Assembly (NCBI RefSeq): GCF_036850765.1
Contig: NC_089493.1
Location: 269,369,034-269,433,033 of the forward strand
Length of the DNA stretch: 64,000 nucleotides
Direction: 5' to 3'
Origin: Saccopteryx bilineata
Taxonomy: Eukaryota > Chordata > Mammalia > Chiroptera > Emballonuridae
Under the pieces are notes generated by a model. That model was given only the letters and a program-made list of their open reading frames with translations, ran no database searches and was not told the DNA's origin. The position numbers and the translations under genes are program-made. Within the stretch, counting starts at the first letter, position 1; the number at the start of each line of letters is the position of its first letter. Of the stretch, positions 11,433 to 23,919 are shown one piece after another.

Positions 11433-12095
11433 GTGGTTCTCAAATTTTTATGAAGATTAGAATCATCTGGCATTAAAAATACAGATTGCCAGCTGCATAT
11501 CTAGAGATTCTGGTTGTAGATGTTATTGTTACCTTGCCCATATTCTCTCCTGTATCTGCCACTTCTATGACCGGTTCCAGGCACACAGACAGCTTCCTAT
11601 CTCAATATCTCTGTGAGTCTTCGTCTGATGGCTTTCTCTGGTCTCCGAAGCTTGCTGTGTACACCCACGCAGGAGGCTAGAACTATCAGGGAGTTAATGC
11701 TCCCAGGAGCAACTTTGGACCAATGAGGAACAGGAGCTGGTAGATAAATACTCCAGTTTCCTTGCTTATCGGTGGGAGACTTCTGGATTATGTGGCTCCC
11801 AGTCTCTCAGAACCCTTTGGAATTGAGTCCTATTTGCCCAGGGAGGTAACTTCTCATTAGCATACCTTTTTCTTGGCTTGCCTTTCTTCCCTGTCTCCCT
11901 TCCTTAGATCTCCTCCAGTGCACTACTGGGATGACCATTCAAACTCCTGGCACACAAATTTTTGTCTAAGGTTGTACTTTTGGCAGAAGCCAAACTAAAA
12001 TACTGATTCAGAAACCTGGGGAAGGGCCCAGGAATCTACATTTAACCACTGTCACTCTAAGCATTCAGATACCTGGACTCAATCTCAGTCGCTCT
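11433..12095 (+). mobile_element. MER5-like hAT-Charlie fragment, interrupted
   Basis: CAGTGGTTCTCAAATTTTTA and AGAATCATCTGGCATTAAAAATACAGATTGCC start the element like MER5A. ACTGATTCAGAAACCTGGGG and AGGAATCTACATTTAACCAC near 11995-12050 are the expected next section. About 480 bases of unrelated sequence (about 11510-11990) lie between them, so the element seems split by an unidentified insertion. Confidence 0.6.
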
Positions 12096-14109
12096 ACCAT
12101 AACTTTTTCCTGTTGACACCGTCAGAGAAATTGGTAAGTTCGAGTGAAAATTTTCAGTTGCAAGCAGATTTTTTCAGTTGAGCTGAGACCAAGAGATTTG
12201 GGAAATTCTCTAGCTAATTCAATTAACCTATGAAAAGTTTCCAAGCGCAAGCATTTTCAAAGTAAGACCTAACTGCATTGGCCCCAAAGCTGCTTTCGAC
12301 ACTGTAAGTGATAACCAAGAGATCATCAAAACCCCACCACATAAATAAATAAGAATAAATAAAGAATCCTGAATGTTCCTTACCTCATAACACCCAGGAA
12401 TAATTATGTGTCTAAATTTATTAATGTTTAGTATCTATTCATTTAGTTGGTTTCAACTAAGGGATTTATCTTTTATTGAAAAAAAAAAAAAAGAGGAAAC
12501 TAGATCTCATCAACTGAAGCAATCATTTTAATGGTGTTCAGAGGCCAAGTAAAAGCTGTCCCCTGTTGCTTTAACATTCCCTTACCAGGAGAAGGGGTTT
12601 GTCATATGTTTTTATACCATTACTTGCCCTCAAATTGGGACCCTTGGAAGAGGGAGGAGCTGGTGGGGAAGAAGTGAACCCCAGAGGGACCAGAGAGGGT
12701 TGTGGGGTTCCTCTGAGGAGGTCGAGTCAAGGGTAAGGAGCACTTGGCCCTCTTCCTTTCACAGCTCAGGTAAGGTGACCAAATCGGGAAAGATATATAG
12801 TGTCCCCTTCTTGTAAGCCCAAGCTCATGAATTTTATAGGTGGCAAGATTTATTTTAGCCTAATTTTCTAAAGGTTATTAAATCTTACAGATTGAGTCAA
12901 CAACTATTTGTTTTAAAATGTTTATCGACGATAACTTTATAAAATTTACCCCCTCTATTTGATGTTACGAACTTCAGGGTCTTTGAGATGCACAGGTTCC
13001 TTGTGCATTACTGCCATAAACCCCGTTATGTGCACTCTCTTCATCGCTTTTGTGATTTCTTTTTGTTCCTTCCCACAAAGATCTGTAAATGTTTCTTCCC
13101 ACATAGACATCCAGTAAATGGAGGAATAAACTGGAACAAAAGCCTTACATTCTTATCATCTACAATGTTTTCCACACAAGATACATTTTTTTTTAAGAGG
13201 CTCCCTATAAAGGATTTCCCACTGGAACTGATAGGTCCTCATTGCTGGTTACCTGTTGATATTGTGAACAACTTCACAGCACCATGTGAGTTCTGGGATT
13301 TGGAAGACTGACAGCAGCCGTTACAAAGTGCATCAACTTTTTCCTCCCAAGACAACGGCATTCAGCAAATCCTTTCAAGTGCTCTTTCCTAGGGTGGCTC
13401 GAGGACCCCGAAGCTCATGAATTTTAAAAAGCATCATTTAAGGATATTTCTAACTGCAGTTCTAGAGGGTCAACTATTCCCAACAAAGGAGGCTTTCCGA
13501 TTTGCCTGAAAACTAGCACCTCGCTAGTGCTGGTTAGCAACACACACTGTTCCCTGCACTTCCGGTTTGCCCCAGCATCACTTTCAGTTGGGTGGCCTGG
13601 TTTCTGTGCCTTTGCAGGAGGAATCACAGCATCGTACCCTGATGTTGCTAGAAGGGGTGATACCTAATACCACTGAAGACAGAATGTTAGGGAGCCTTCC
13701 TGTCAAAAAACTTCAAGAGTTAGCTCTCTTCAACCCTTCCTGCTGATGTCATTTCCCTTGACGTTCTGTGGGAAATGAAGATGCAAACTGTCAGAAAGTG
13801 TGGACAACGGGTAAAGCTGCTGACTGATAGAGGATAAAGGAAGAATGCAAAAATACCACCGGCTCAGCTTTTCTTTAATCCTAACCAAAGGGACATAAGG
13901 GAGGTCTGCGTCTCTACTCCTTGGATTAGCATTCACTTGGTATGCTCTCCTGCAGTTGAAGATTGAGTTTTCACTCCAAGGACGCGCGCAGTGCCATCAA
14001 CTAAAAGTCTCACGGAAAGCCGAGAAAGAGAGTATTTTGGCATAACAGGAAGACAAGGAACAATTTTGCCTATCCCTTGAGTTACAAAGGAAAAACATTA
14101 CTTACCAGC
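12096..14109. other. No gene recognised
   Basis: Mixed-composition unique-looking DNA. Only short unsupported open frames occur. A 16-base phrase AAGCTCATGAATTTTA occurs twice (12821 and 13411), probably by chance or from an old repeat. Confidence 0.6.
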
Positions 14110-14335
14110 CACAAACATTCCTTTGAGAGTCTACTACTTACTATGTGCCAGGTGTCTTCCTGGTAATACAGAGATTTCAAGAGGTAACGGCCACAGTCTC
14201 TCAGCCCTGGAGAAAGTCACAGTGTTGTCAAAGAGAAACAACCAGGAATCTAAACGATAAATAACAATCTAAGCAGGCATAGGCTATGTGATAAATGGCG
14301 ACAGTATAGGTCAATAATATTATTACAAGGTTGAG
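14110..14335. repeat. L2-like repeat fragment
   Basis: '...gagtctactacttactatgtgccaggtgtc...' and the following '...gataaataacaatc' resemble the L2-class end seen elsewhere in the window. Diverged. Confidence 0.4.
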
Positions 14336-14889
14336 ATAGATCTCTCTTTTAATAATATAACAGGCATCTCCCTTCCATAGGAAATCTTATTACTGGGGGA
14401 GTATATGGAAGATAGAAACTTAATTGCTTAGAGTAATTTTGATGTTTGCACATAAATGCATAATGATATTATTGATCCTGGATGCAAACTATCAGCAGAA
14501 GCAGTTGTGAAACCTGATGGGAGTTCGCACCTGGCAGCCAGGTTTCCCTGTTTATCAAGGAGCCACAAGAAAGAACCCAAAAGACCCTACAGCTCCCGGG
14601 ATGTGTCTGGGACTTAGGCTGCTTACCAAATGGAACTAAAGCTACTAGAAGATCAAGAGAGTTTGAACGACATATATAGCAGCATCAAGTAGGAAAGAGA
14701 TTGCTCCTTTTATCTCCGGCCATCAAAGTGCTTCACAAATCAATATTAGGAGCTGCATTTTATAAATTACACCATCGTGGGAGATTGTGAATTGGCATGG
14801 AGGAAAAAAAAAAAAAGAAAGAAAAGTTTATCCTTTTTTTTTCCTCTAAGAAATCTATTTATTGTGAAACTCAGGAGCTATTGTTTGAC

Positions 14890-15190
14890 CCTTAAATAAT
14901 TGTGCACATTAAAAGAATGAATACTCTGTTTATTTACTGTGGTTATAAGAACAATGTCAAATTTCTTAAAAGTTTTGATTAAGGTATTTTTAAAACAGTG
15001 AAAATAACAATAATATGTCCCAGAAAATAATGAGTTTCTCTGTCCTGTTAGCTGTCAAATTGTTTACTCCCGTAACTGAATAATAACAGCACACATCAAA
15101 GCCGGCAGTAGTAATTAAATGATTTGTGAACATAGGTTAACAAATTAGTGCATCATGATGTGCAATTGTCTAATTAGGATAGAAATGCTA
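14890..15190. promoter_or_regulatory. Candidate conserved noncoding element
   Basis: AT-rich, repeat-free sequence with clustered homeodomain-type cores (GTAATTAAATG, TCTAATTAGG, AGTTTTGATTAAGG) and no open frame. Composition and motif density resemble developmental enhancers around AUTS2-like genes. Inference only; needs an alignment. Confidence 0.3.
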
Positions 15191-15554
15191 GTCTTTACCT
15201 AAAAGACTGACAAGGTGGTAATACAGGAAGGATCAGGTAAAAAGCATCACGGAAAAGATTAGAATAGCTATAATAATGTCATTTTTCTACTAACTACTTG
15301 AGAGGGGCGAAGAGAATCTTCCAGATCTTACCTATCCAAGTTAGACACACTGGTTTAACTACAGTCAAGAGAACAGACAACCAATAACTGGATTTGTTAT
15401 GTTTGCCGGGTGAGTGAGGAGCTGTCTACACGACCTCGAATAACTGAATTGTTTGTACTTTTCATTTGACAACCAGCAGCATTTCAGGCCTATGAAGGCA
15501 CCTAAGGGAAAGCTCCTTTGAATTCTCCTTTAGCTCATGTAGGAACTAGATTTT

Positions 15555-15743
15555 GCCCTGGCCAGTTGGCTCAGCGGTAGAGCGTCAGCCTAGCGTGCGG
15601 AGGACCCGGGTTCGATTCCCAGCCAGGGCACACAGGAGAAGCGCCCATTTGCTTCTCCGCCCCGGTCGGGCGCATGCGGGAGTCTGTCTGACTGTCTCTC
15701 CCTGTTTCCAGCTTCGGAAAAATGCAAAAAAAAAAAAAAAAAA
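15555..15743 (+). mobile_element. Bat tRNA-SINE, internally deleted
   Basis: Perfectly recognisable head (GCCCTGGCCAGTTGGCTCAG, GGGTTCGATTCCCAGCC) joined at about 15660 directly to the tail (GTCGGGCGCATGCGGGAG, CAGCTTCGGAAAAATGC, A-run). Roughly 200 bases of the middle body are missing, although both ends are well preserved. Confidence 0.9.
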
Positions 15744-15764
15744 TTAAGTGTTTTTTATGTATCA

Positions 15765-15890
15765 TCCATGTATTCAATACATATTTGCTGGGCACCTACT
15801 ATATGCCAAGCAAAGAGTTAGGTTTTTAGAGGGATGTATGTGAAGATGCATAAAACAGATCTTCTCTCCAAGAGTTTTCTTTTTTTTTTT
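15765..15890 (+). repeat. L2-like fragment next to a SINE
   Basis: 'tattcaatacatatttgctgggcacctactatatgccaag' and the following GATGTATGTGAAGATGC-like segment match the L2-class end. It starts immediately after the internally deleted SINE, which probably inserted at its border. Confidence 0.45.
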
Positions 15891-18110
15891 TTAATTAAAG
15901 AAGTGAGGCCATAAGGATATAAACAGCTGGCAGCAGAGACAAAGTCCTATAGGATTTCAAGGGAGGGACTGATAACTTCCACCTGGGGAAATCAAGCTGC
16001 AGTGTCAAGAGCTTGGTCTTGACCCATGGGAAGTGGTGGGGATGAAAGGCTTTGCAGACAGAGGAAACGGCCCGCACAAAGGCACATGGATTTATTATTT
16101 GTTCTGCCACCAGTTGGGAAGTTTAATCCTAATTAGAGCCCAGAAAAGGAGCCAATTTTGTGCTTATTTCCACTGGCAATGGAAGCATGGGTCAGCTGAA
16201 AAAATTTACTCCCACAACAGTCTGCAACTTAGTGGCCCAGCAGGGGTTTGGAGGCTCCAGAATTCTTTTTAATCCTCACTGATCATTTAAACAACCGAGC
16301 CCCCTAAATATATACAAATCTCGCATTTGAATGGATTAGGAAAAATTAAGAGGCCTGTGAAAGGCACCGCAACACTCTCTCCTTTCAAGTCTCTAGGCAA
16401 TGCTTGCGATGTTGTGGGGCACTTTAAGCCCTCCTCGTGGCTCCTTGGAACGGGGAAAGCACTCTCTCAGTCCTTCAAGTCTTACTCGGCTAACACATCC
16501 CCCCCTGCAGCTTTGGGAAACGGCCTCAAATTGCTGGCTAAACACAAAGTAAGGATGTGTTGAAGGAAGTTTCCTGCTCTCCCTATACGTTGTAAGAGTT
16601 GCCAACAGTTGTTGGGACGTGCATATGTGTGCGCAAGTGTAAATGTTATAGCTAAGATCAAACTCTGGTTATTAATTCAAGTCAGGGCAAACAGGAAGAA
16701 ACTATCAGCAAAGTGATTTCCTTTCAGGCTTTGGCTCTGAAGGCTAGAATTTGTTTAGTTAAATGAGACCTTCTGCCTTACTACTGGCACGAAGTCGAAT
16801 TCGCTTCACACCGGGGACCCCATGACAAGTGAGCCATTAACACTCAGTCTCAAAGCCTAAACCTGCCATTCTTTCCGTTTTCCTATGTCATCATTCATAC
16901 CTTGTATTCTTTCTGGCCACTATTGTTTAGCCAGGTTTCTTTTTTTTTTTTAACTTTTATCTTAAAAATATATATTTAGGCATATATTTGGAAGAATGCA
17001 TTTTCCAATATGAGTTACCTGAGTAAAGAAAAATGTGATGAACTTGAAAGTGATTCAAATGGGAGCCGTGAGGTAGTTAAATGTTTGTGAAATAAAAGGT
17101 GCTTCTTTCATGTGGGGGAATGAAACATGGGCTAGACAGGAGGGGGGAAATAGGCGTGATCTCACACTGCTCTTCATGGGCAAAGAGCACCCAGGGCAGA
17201 AGTGGCTGTTAGCTTTCGTCACTGTAATCGCATGGAAGACTGGTTTTATAACTTGCTGATGTTCTCTGGCTCGTGGGGCCTCACAAGCTGTCCCCCAGAA
17301 ATCAGATGCCCATTTGAGAAGAAGGGAGCCTGCTGTGGTCAAAGAACTGTCCTTATTGTGGGCAGGGCTAGTGGACTGCCGGGCTGCTCCATCACCAGCT
17401 TGATGGGGAGATCTCGTGAAAGTCATTCCCAGGTCTTCAGTTCTTCCCTAACATGAGACTATTGGACTAAATGAGCTGTAAGAAGGGAGATCACATAATT
17501 TACTGTAAAAACGAGATATTCTTGCCAGGACAAATGCTAAAACTGGACAGGCTGTCTGCAGGCAAGCCAGGATGCATGGGCACAATCATCTCAAAGCCCC
17601 CTCATACATGGAAGCTTGTGATTCCTAAGAGTAACCCCAATACTTTCAATAACACTCTCAATTTTAAAGGGAAAACAGAGTAATATAAAAAAAATTATTT
17701 TGGAAAACTACTTTAAATGAAATTTTATTGTTATAGAAATGAGAGGCAGAAGAAAGCTCTTGTTGGAAATTAAGAAACACTCAAAATTGTTTAGGAAGGG
17801 GTATTGAATTATTTTCTAGAACTCTGAGATTTTTAAATATATGTATATACAAATAGGAAGATATATTCTATCACCTATCATTATATCTACCTAATCTGTA
17901 TATAAATTTATCTGAAATCAAAGTCAATTTTCTGTAAGAAGCAAAAGAAGCCAAAAGATTGCCAAAGAACAAAGCAATACTAGCCAAAATTGCAGTGAAT
18001 TAGGCATTTTAGGCCAGCGTTCCAATAATGCTTTCTATTAAATTCCTAGCCTATAATATACATTCTATTACTATAAATTCCAACATAAGACTTTGCCTAG
18101 ACTAAGAATC
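15891..18110. other. No gene recognised
   Basis: Unique-looking sequence. Two open frames of about 80-120 codons near 16030-16270 and 17055-17430 show no recognisable domain. AT-rich with ATATAT tracts near 17840. Confidence 0.6.
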
Positions 18111-18129
18111 TAGGACACACAACACTTTT

Positions 18130-18533
18130 TTTTTTTTTTTTTTTTTTGTATTTTTCCGAAGCTAGAAACGGGGAGAGACAGTCAGACAGACTCCCGCATG
18201 CGCCCGACCGGGATCCACCCGGCACACCCACCAGGGGCGACGCTCTGCCCACCAGGGGGTGATGCTCTGCCCCTCCGGGGCGTCGCTCTGTCGCGACCAG
18301 AGCCACTCTAGCGCCTGGGGCAGAGGCCAAGGAGCCATCCCCAGCGCCTGGGCCATCTTTGCTCCAATGGAGCCTTGGCTGCGGGAGGGGAAGAGAGAGA
18401 CAGAGAGAAAGGAGAGGGGGAGGGGTGGAGAAGCAGATGGGCGCTTCTCCTGTGTGCTCTGGCCGGGAATCGAACCCGGGACCCCTGCACGCCAGGCCGA
18501 CGCTCTACCACTGAGTCAACCGGCCAGGGCCGT
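18130..18533 (-). mobile_element. Full-length bat tRNA-SINE, best preserved copy
   Basis: Minus strand, with a long T-run at the left, tail CGAAGCTAGAAACGGGGAG, body and complete head (GAATCGAACCCGGGACC, ACTGAGTCAACCGGCCAGGG) at the right. A perfect 15-bp duplication ACACACAACACTTTT flanks it (18115-18129, 18534-18548). This is the best reference copy of the long SINE in the window. Confidence 0.95.
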
Positions 18534-19767
18534 ACACACAACACTTTTATAACACAGGTGCTCATAATAATACGGGCTTTCAGCATTTTCAATGTCCAGA
18601 GAGTTAACGTGGTGAAGTGATTAGTTTACTATCGTTAGTTTTTGCGATTTTGACAATATTATTGTTGAAATAAAAGACCACCTTTGAAAAGAAATGTCTG
18701 GGGACATTCTGAAAATCTCAACATAAGGAAGGACATTCTAAGGACCAGAATTTTCCAGCACTGAAATAGACTTACTTACCTGTAAGAAGGCACCTCCTTT
18801 TACCAAAAGTATTTTCAATGGTACTGGGCGAACATCCCTGAGGGTCACTACGGAGACAACTTTTTATTGGGTGAGAGGCTAGATGGGGTGGCTTCAGTGG
18901 TATTAACTAGTTTTAAGACTCACCAGTTTTGTGATCCTAAGGCTTAGAGGATTCTGACTCTGAATCAGTAGCTAAAAATGTCATCTAACACCATCCCATT
19001 GAGCAGTGTGATAAACACACTAACATCTCCCCACCGAACGCCACCACTCTAAGTGTCCTGTGTGTGCTGATATTAAATTGCTTTCTTGCTGCTTGGCCCA
19101 GAATGTAGCTGATTTTTATTTTGACTAAAGCCATTTTAATGCATCCGGGAGAAACAAAAAGCTCTAATAAGGCACCTGAGGTCTATGAGAAGACCACATT
19201 GCTTTAGGAGAAGCACATTGGCACACATAATACAAATTCTATCTCAGGCACTTAATATTTACTGCAAGGCCAGAGGAAGTAAGACCAGACCTGGATTCCA
19301 TTCAACACCCCGGTCAGTGGTGCAATGTGGGCAAATGATGAGCGTTTCTGTTCATTTACACTGGCAAATTTCCAAGGCTGCTCCACATCTGTACTGCTAA
19401 GCCCCTAAGGCAGACAGCAGGGCAGAAAGCATGCAATGCTCTCCACAATGTTGTGGTGACATTTCTGGGGTGACTGATCAGGGTTGCTGCTCACTGAACT
19501 GAGTGCTGCTTGCAGCAAACTCCTCCACTCAAGGGAAAACCCCTCAGCCTCCTGGAACTTCAGAGCTATACTCACAGTGACACTGAGCAGGAAGCGGAAG
19601 GCGGGGGACACAGGAAGGTGAAGGGGTGAGCTAGAAAAGATTCCACAGTATTTAAGGGCATCAGATGGGCTTTGCCAAAGAGCTTAGCTTTACAGAGATA
19701 ATCTTTCAAGAGTACTCTCTTTTCCTTTATAGGGCTGGACACTAGAAATTCATAATGTGTATAGTTG

Positions 19768-20171
19768 TTTATTATTATTACTATTACTATTATTATTATT
19801 TTGTATTTTTCTGAAGTGAGAAGCGAGGAGGCAGAGAGACAGACAGATTCCTGCATTCACCTACTGGGATCCACCCGGCATGCCCACTAGGAGGTGATGC
19901 TCTGCTCTGCCCATCTGGGTCATTGCTCCACTGCAACCAGAGCCATTCTAGTGCCTGAGGTGGAGGCCATGGACCCATCCTCAGCACCCAGGCCAACTTT
20001 GCTCCAATGGAGCCTTGGCTGCAGGAGGGGAAGAGAGAGACAGAGAGGAAGGAGAGGGGGAGGGGTGGAGAAGCAGATGAGTGCTTCTCCTGTGTGCCTT
20101 GGCCAGGAGTAGAACCCAGGACTTCCATGTGCCAGGTCGATGCTCTACTACTGAGCAAACCAGCCAGAGCC
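19768..20171 (-). mobile_element. Bat tRNA-SINE, GCCCTGGCC type, diverged
   Basis: Minus strand: TTATT-rich tail at the left, GAAGTGAGAAGCGAGGAGGC, then the body and head complement CTGAGCAAACCAGCCAGAGC at the right. Flanks CATAATGTGTATAGTT (from 19751) and CATAATGTGTGTAATT (from 20172) form a duplication with two differences. The tail has become an ATT microsatellite. Confidence 0.9.
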
Positions 20172-20187
20172 CATAATGTGTGTAATT

Positions 20188-20829
20188 TTAAAACAAGGAC
20201 TGATAACGATTGGCAATCAACTTCCTCTTTGATCATAAAATGAATATATCTTTAAGTAACCTTTGACACTTCTAGAAATGGTCTTTCTACAAGTGTTGGA
20301 AGTATAGAAAAACAAGACTCAACTCTTCTTTTTGAATCTGATCTCTGAAAGAGCCTAAATAAGTCAGTTTGTAATCACCTAAAATGTTCCTTAAAAAACA
20401 AACTAAACAAAAGACAGGTAACAAATTAACTCTATAAGAATGAAAGGTACCGAACAGATAGATTAAGTCAAGGCCAAGTACAAGTATTTATTCTGATTTA
20501 CAGGCTTTTGTGGGGCTCGGTTGGCAGCACATAAAGTAGCCATTATCAGAGGCACTTACTCACTGTGATCTTTAGAGATATATGGTAGGGCCATCACCCG
20601 AAGCATTTGTCCCCAATAGTAGAGAAATGGGATCCAAAAGCCTAAATAAGCAATAGACCTTTAATATGACCTTCAGTAAATCATTTAACTTTCTAATCCT
20701 TGTCCATAAAATCTATTTCACTTGGTTACTACGATGATTAAGTTTTATAATTAATCTAATTATTTGAAAATTTTAATGCATATTACATGTACCAGGCACA
20801 AAGGATCCAAGTAGACTTTTTTTTTTCCA
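20188..20829. other. No gene recognised
   Basis: AT-rich sequence without recognised repeat or coding frame. Confidence 0.6.
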
Positions 20830-21330
20830 AAGACATTCAACTGTCCAATAAGCACTTGAAAAGATATTCAATATCATTTGCCATCAGGGAAATGTAAATC
20901 AAAACCACAATCAGATACCACTAACATCCACTAGACTGGCTATAATAAAAAAGACATAAAATAAAAAGTATGGGTGAGGCTGTGAAGAAATTGGAACCTT
21001 CATACACTGCTAGTGGGAATATAAAATGAGGCAGCCACTTTGGAAAATAGTCTGGTACTTCCTCAAAAAGTTAAACACAGAATTACTGTAATACCCAGCA
21101 ATTCTACTCCTAGGTATATACCCAAGGGGGGAAAAAAAAACATATGGCCACACAAAAACTCATACATGAATGTTCTTAGCAGCATTATTCATAATAGCCA
21201 AAAAGTAAAAACAACCCAAATGCCCTGCACCTGATGAATAGATAAATAAAATGTGGTATATCCCTATAATGAAACATGATTTAGCAGTATAAAGAAATAA
21301 AGTATGGATATATGCTACAATATGTATAAT

Positions 21331-21376
21331 TATATATTATATTATATTATATTATATTATATTATATTATATTATA
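21331..21376. repeat. (TTATA)n microsatellite inside L1
   Basis: About nine tandem copies of a five-base ATATT unit, inside the L1 fragment. Confidence 0.9.
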
Positions 21377-21436
21377 GAAACCAGTCACAAAAGACTACAT
21401 CTTGTATGATTCCATTTATATAAAATGTTCCAAAGT

Positions 21437-21632
21437 TTGCCCGGGCGCTGAGGATGGCTCTGTGGCCTCTGCCTCAGGCGCTAGAATGGCCCTGGTTGCA
21501 ACAGAGCAACACCCCAGATGGGCAGAGCATCGCCCCCTGGTGGGCATGCCGGGTGGATCCCAGTCGGGTGCATGCGGGAGTCTGTCTGACTGCCTCCCCG
21601 TTTCTGGCTTCGGAAAAATACAAAAAAAAAAT
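21437..21632 (+). mobile_element. 5'-truncated bat SINE nested in L1
   Basis: Begins inside the SINE body (GCCCGGGCGCTGAGGATGGC) and runs through GGTGGGCATGCCGGGTGGATCC to CGGAAAAATACAAAAAAAAA; the tRNA head is missing. AAAATGTTCCAAA before and AAAATGTTCAAAA after form a near-perfect duplication, so the copy was truncated on insertion and postdates the L1. Confidence 0.9.
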
Positions 21633-21893
21633 GTTCAAAATAAGCAAGTGAATAGAGACAGAAACTGGATTAGTGATTACCTGGGGCTGAAAGAGGGGGT
21701 GGGGGAGGGAATAATGGGGGATGACAGAACAAGTAAGAGATACAGGTTTTCTTTTGGGGGTAATGAAAATATTCTAAAATTGATTGTGGTGATAGTTGTA
21801 CAACTCTGTGATTATAAGAAAAGTCATTGAATCATATCCTTTAAATGGATGAGCTGTATATTATGTAAATTATATCTCAATAAAGCTATTTTA

Positions 21894-23904
21894 AAAATGT
21901 GTCAGGCAATTTGCTAGGCACTCAATACATAATAAATGTGAAATGCACATGGTATGTGCTTAATAAATACAATGCAAACACAAAGCCTCATTTACTTTGA
22001 ATGAAGAGGGAAAAAAACTTTTAAAAGGAATGCAAGTACATGTGAAATATAAAAGCGTAAATTAATGAGCTAATTAGGAATAAAATAACCATAACTAAGA
22101 CATATCAGCATGTAGTATTGTACTGGGATATCATTAAACGGTACGTGAGTATACCGTAAGGCAAAGCCATTAGTAGCAATAGTCTGTAATACACTATTGA
22201 GTAACAGTCTTATTTAAACAGAAAGTGAAGGCCATTATAAACTACACCTGAGAATCAAAGACAAAGGGAAAAAATGATAGGTTATTGCAGATGAAGAGAT
22301 CTGAAGAGAAAATATACCTCTATCTCTTTATCATCTTGGCTGCTATATTCTGCACATGAATGACTTCTCTACTTGCCCAACTTCAGTACACAGTCACGGT
22401 TAATACAAGAAAACATAAGCCTTGCCTTTCCCCATCCTAAAAAGCTAATGCAACCCTCAGAATTATGGGTGGGCATGGATTCCGTGGAAGAAGTCACCGT
22501 CCATATCCTACTGAAGTAAGGGGTGAACAGCCTGGGGAAAGATGCTAACACCTACCGGAGCTCTCAGTGGCCCAAGATCTTAGTATTTTTATCTGGGCTT
22601 GACATTACAGCCAGAGCAAGGCATCCTGAAGTAGCACATGCACACAAGCAAAGACAGTTCTGTGGAATGCTTCATACATTTAATATGTGTCTCTCTGGAA
22701 GAAGAGCTGATGTTGTAAGGACCGAAACTCTGGACAGAAATCATATGTCGGTACAGGAAATGTTCCCTCAAAAATGATAGGAAAAAAGGACAAAGACCAC
22801 CGTGTGAAGGAGATCCAACAACAAAAAAAGAGTTGAGGTTAGAGGTAAGAAAGAAAAAGAGGGAAGGAAGTGAGGATGGAGAAAGAAGACAGTGGAATCT
22901 GTGAATGCATTTGAAAACAGCCAGAAAGAGCAATGTTAACTTTAACCACCAAAGAAAAAAAGAATTCTTTCAGGTATACCCTGTCATAAAATGAAACGGT
23001 GGCAAGAGAAAGTGAAATATCTTAAAAATCAATGGAAGTTAAGAAAAAAAAATAATAAGGTGGTTAGCAGAGAACAGAGACAGCACTTCAAAATACTAAA
23101 GAGATAATGAGTGGACATAAAATTATTCATGTTGCTTTGACAAGGAGATGGGACTTGTGTGCCCAGAAGAACGCCATGACAGGGATTGATTTGTAACACC
23201 GAGAACAGAAGGAGGACAAGGGTGGACCCATGCAATAAAAACTGAGGCCAAAATTGACTACTTAATGAGTTTGGCAAAAGGAGAATAGCTCAGGAAGACA
23301 AAGTATAATCAGGTTCAATGATAAGTGTAAGAAAGAGAAGTGTGCCTCAAATAGAAGCAATTTAAGTGAAATTCCAAAGTATTTACTAAAAGGCTTACAT
23401 GATTTTGAAGAAAGGTAGCGCATAAATATTTAGATGGGAAGAACAAGAATCTGAAAATAGAACTCAAGTTCTAAGCCTGGAAATAAAACATCAGTCTGCA
23501 ATTTATAAGGAAGTTTGTGATGTTTTGATTTTATTCACTGTCTGGTTTGGTAACTGAGAAATACTTCCCCCCAGAAGCAATGTGATAACCGACGACTAAG
23601 TTCCAGAAGCGGCCCGCCAAAGCTGTTTAACCATTAAAACTCTAACTTCATGAGAATTCCACTAAAACCAGCCTGTGTCCCGGAAGAAAGAAGTGATAAA
23701 TGCAAGAGAGAAGAGGAATAGAAACAAAGAAAGGAAAAGGAAGGGAAAGAAAGATGAAAGAAGGCTTTTTCTCTCAGACACACTGCCTCCAGTACTGGTA
23801 TCTATGCTAGGTGTTGGGAAGCTGTCAAACTCATGGTCAACTCTAAGGCATCTATGATTAATGTCCCTTAACTTTCCCAGGCAGAGACCATTGAGGTTTT
23901 CAAA
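21894..23904. other. No gene recognised
   Basis: A-rich sequence; a MIR-like end (TTGCTAGGCACTCAATACATAATAA) near 21905-21970. The rest is unassigned. Confidence 0.5.
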
Positions 23905-23919
23905 AAGTGTGAAGGAGGA

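Larger units (their letters stand above)
20830..21893 (+). mobile_element. L1 3' end (ORF2 tail and 3' UTR), dead
   Basis: Phrases in order match the C-terminal end of L1 ORF2 and the 3' UTR: CAAAACCACAATCAGATACC, CTGCTAGTGGGAATATAAAA, CCTAGGTATATACCC, AGCAGCATTATTCATAATAGCC, then TGATTACCTGGGGCTG and ATTATATCTCAATAAAGC. Frames are destroyed. It is 5'-truncated and further broken by an ATATT microsatellite (21331-21376) and a SINE (21437-21632). Confidence 0.85.

Noticed and set aside
12821..13426. 16-base phrase AAGCTCATGAATTTTA occurring twice 590 bases apart
   Set aside because: Flanks do not match; too short and AT-rich to claim a duplication.
15555..15627. Possible functional tRNA gene (intact A- and B-box-like blocks)
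   Set aside because: The sequence is the head of a SINE followed by SINE tail; it does not close a proper acceptor stem with mature 3' end, and many copies occur in the window.
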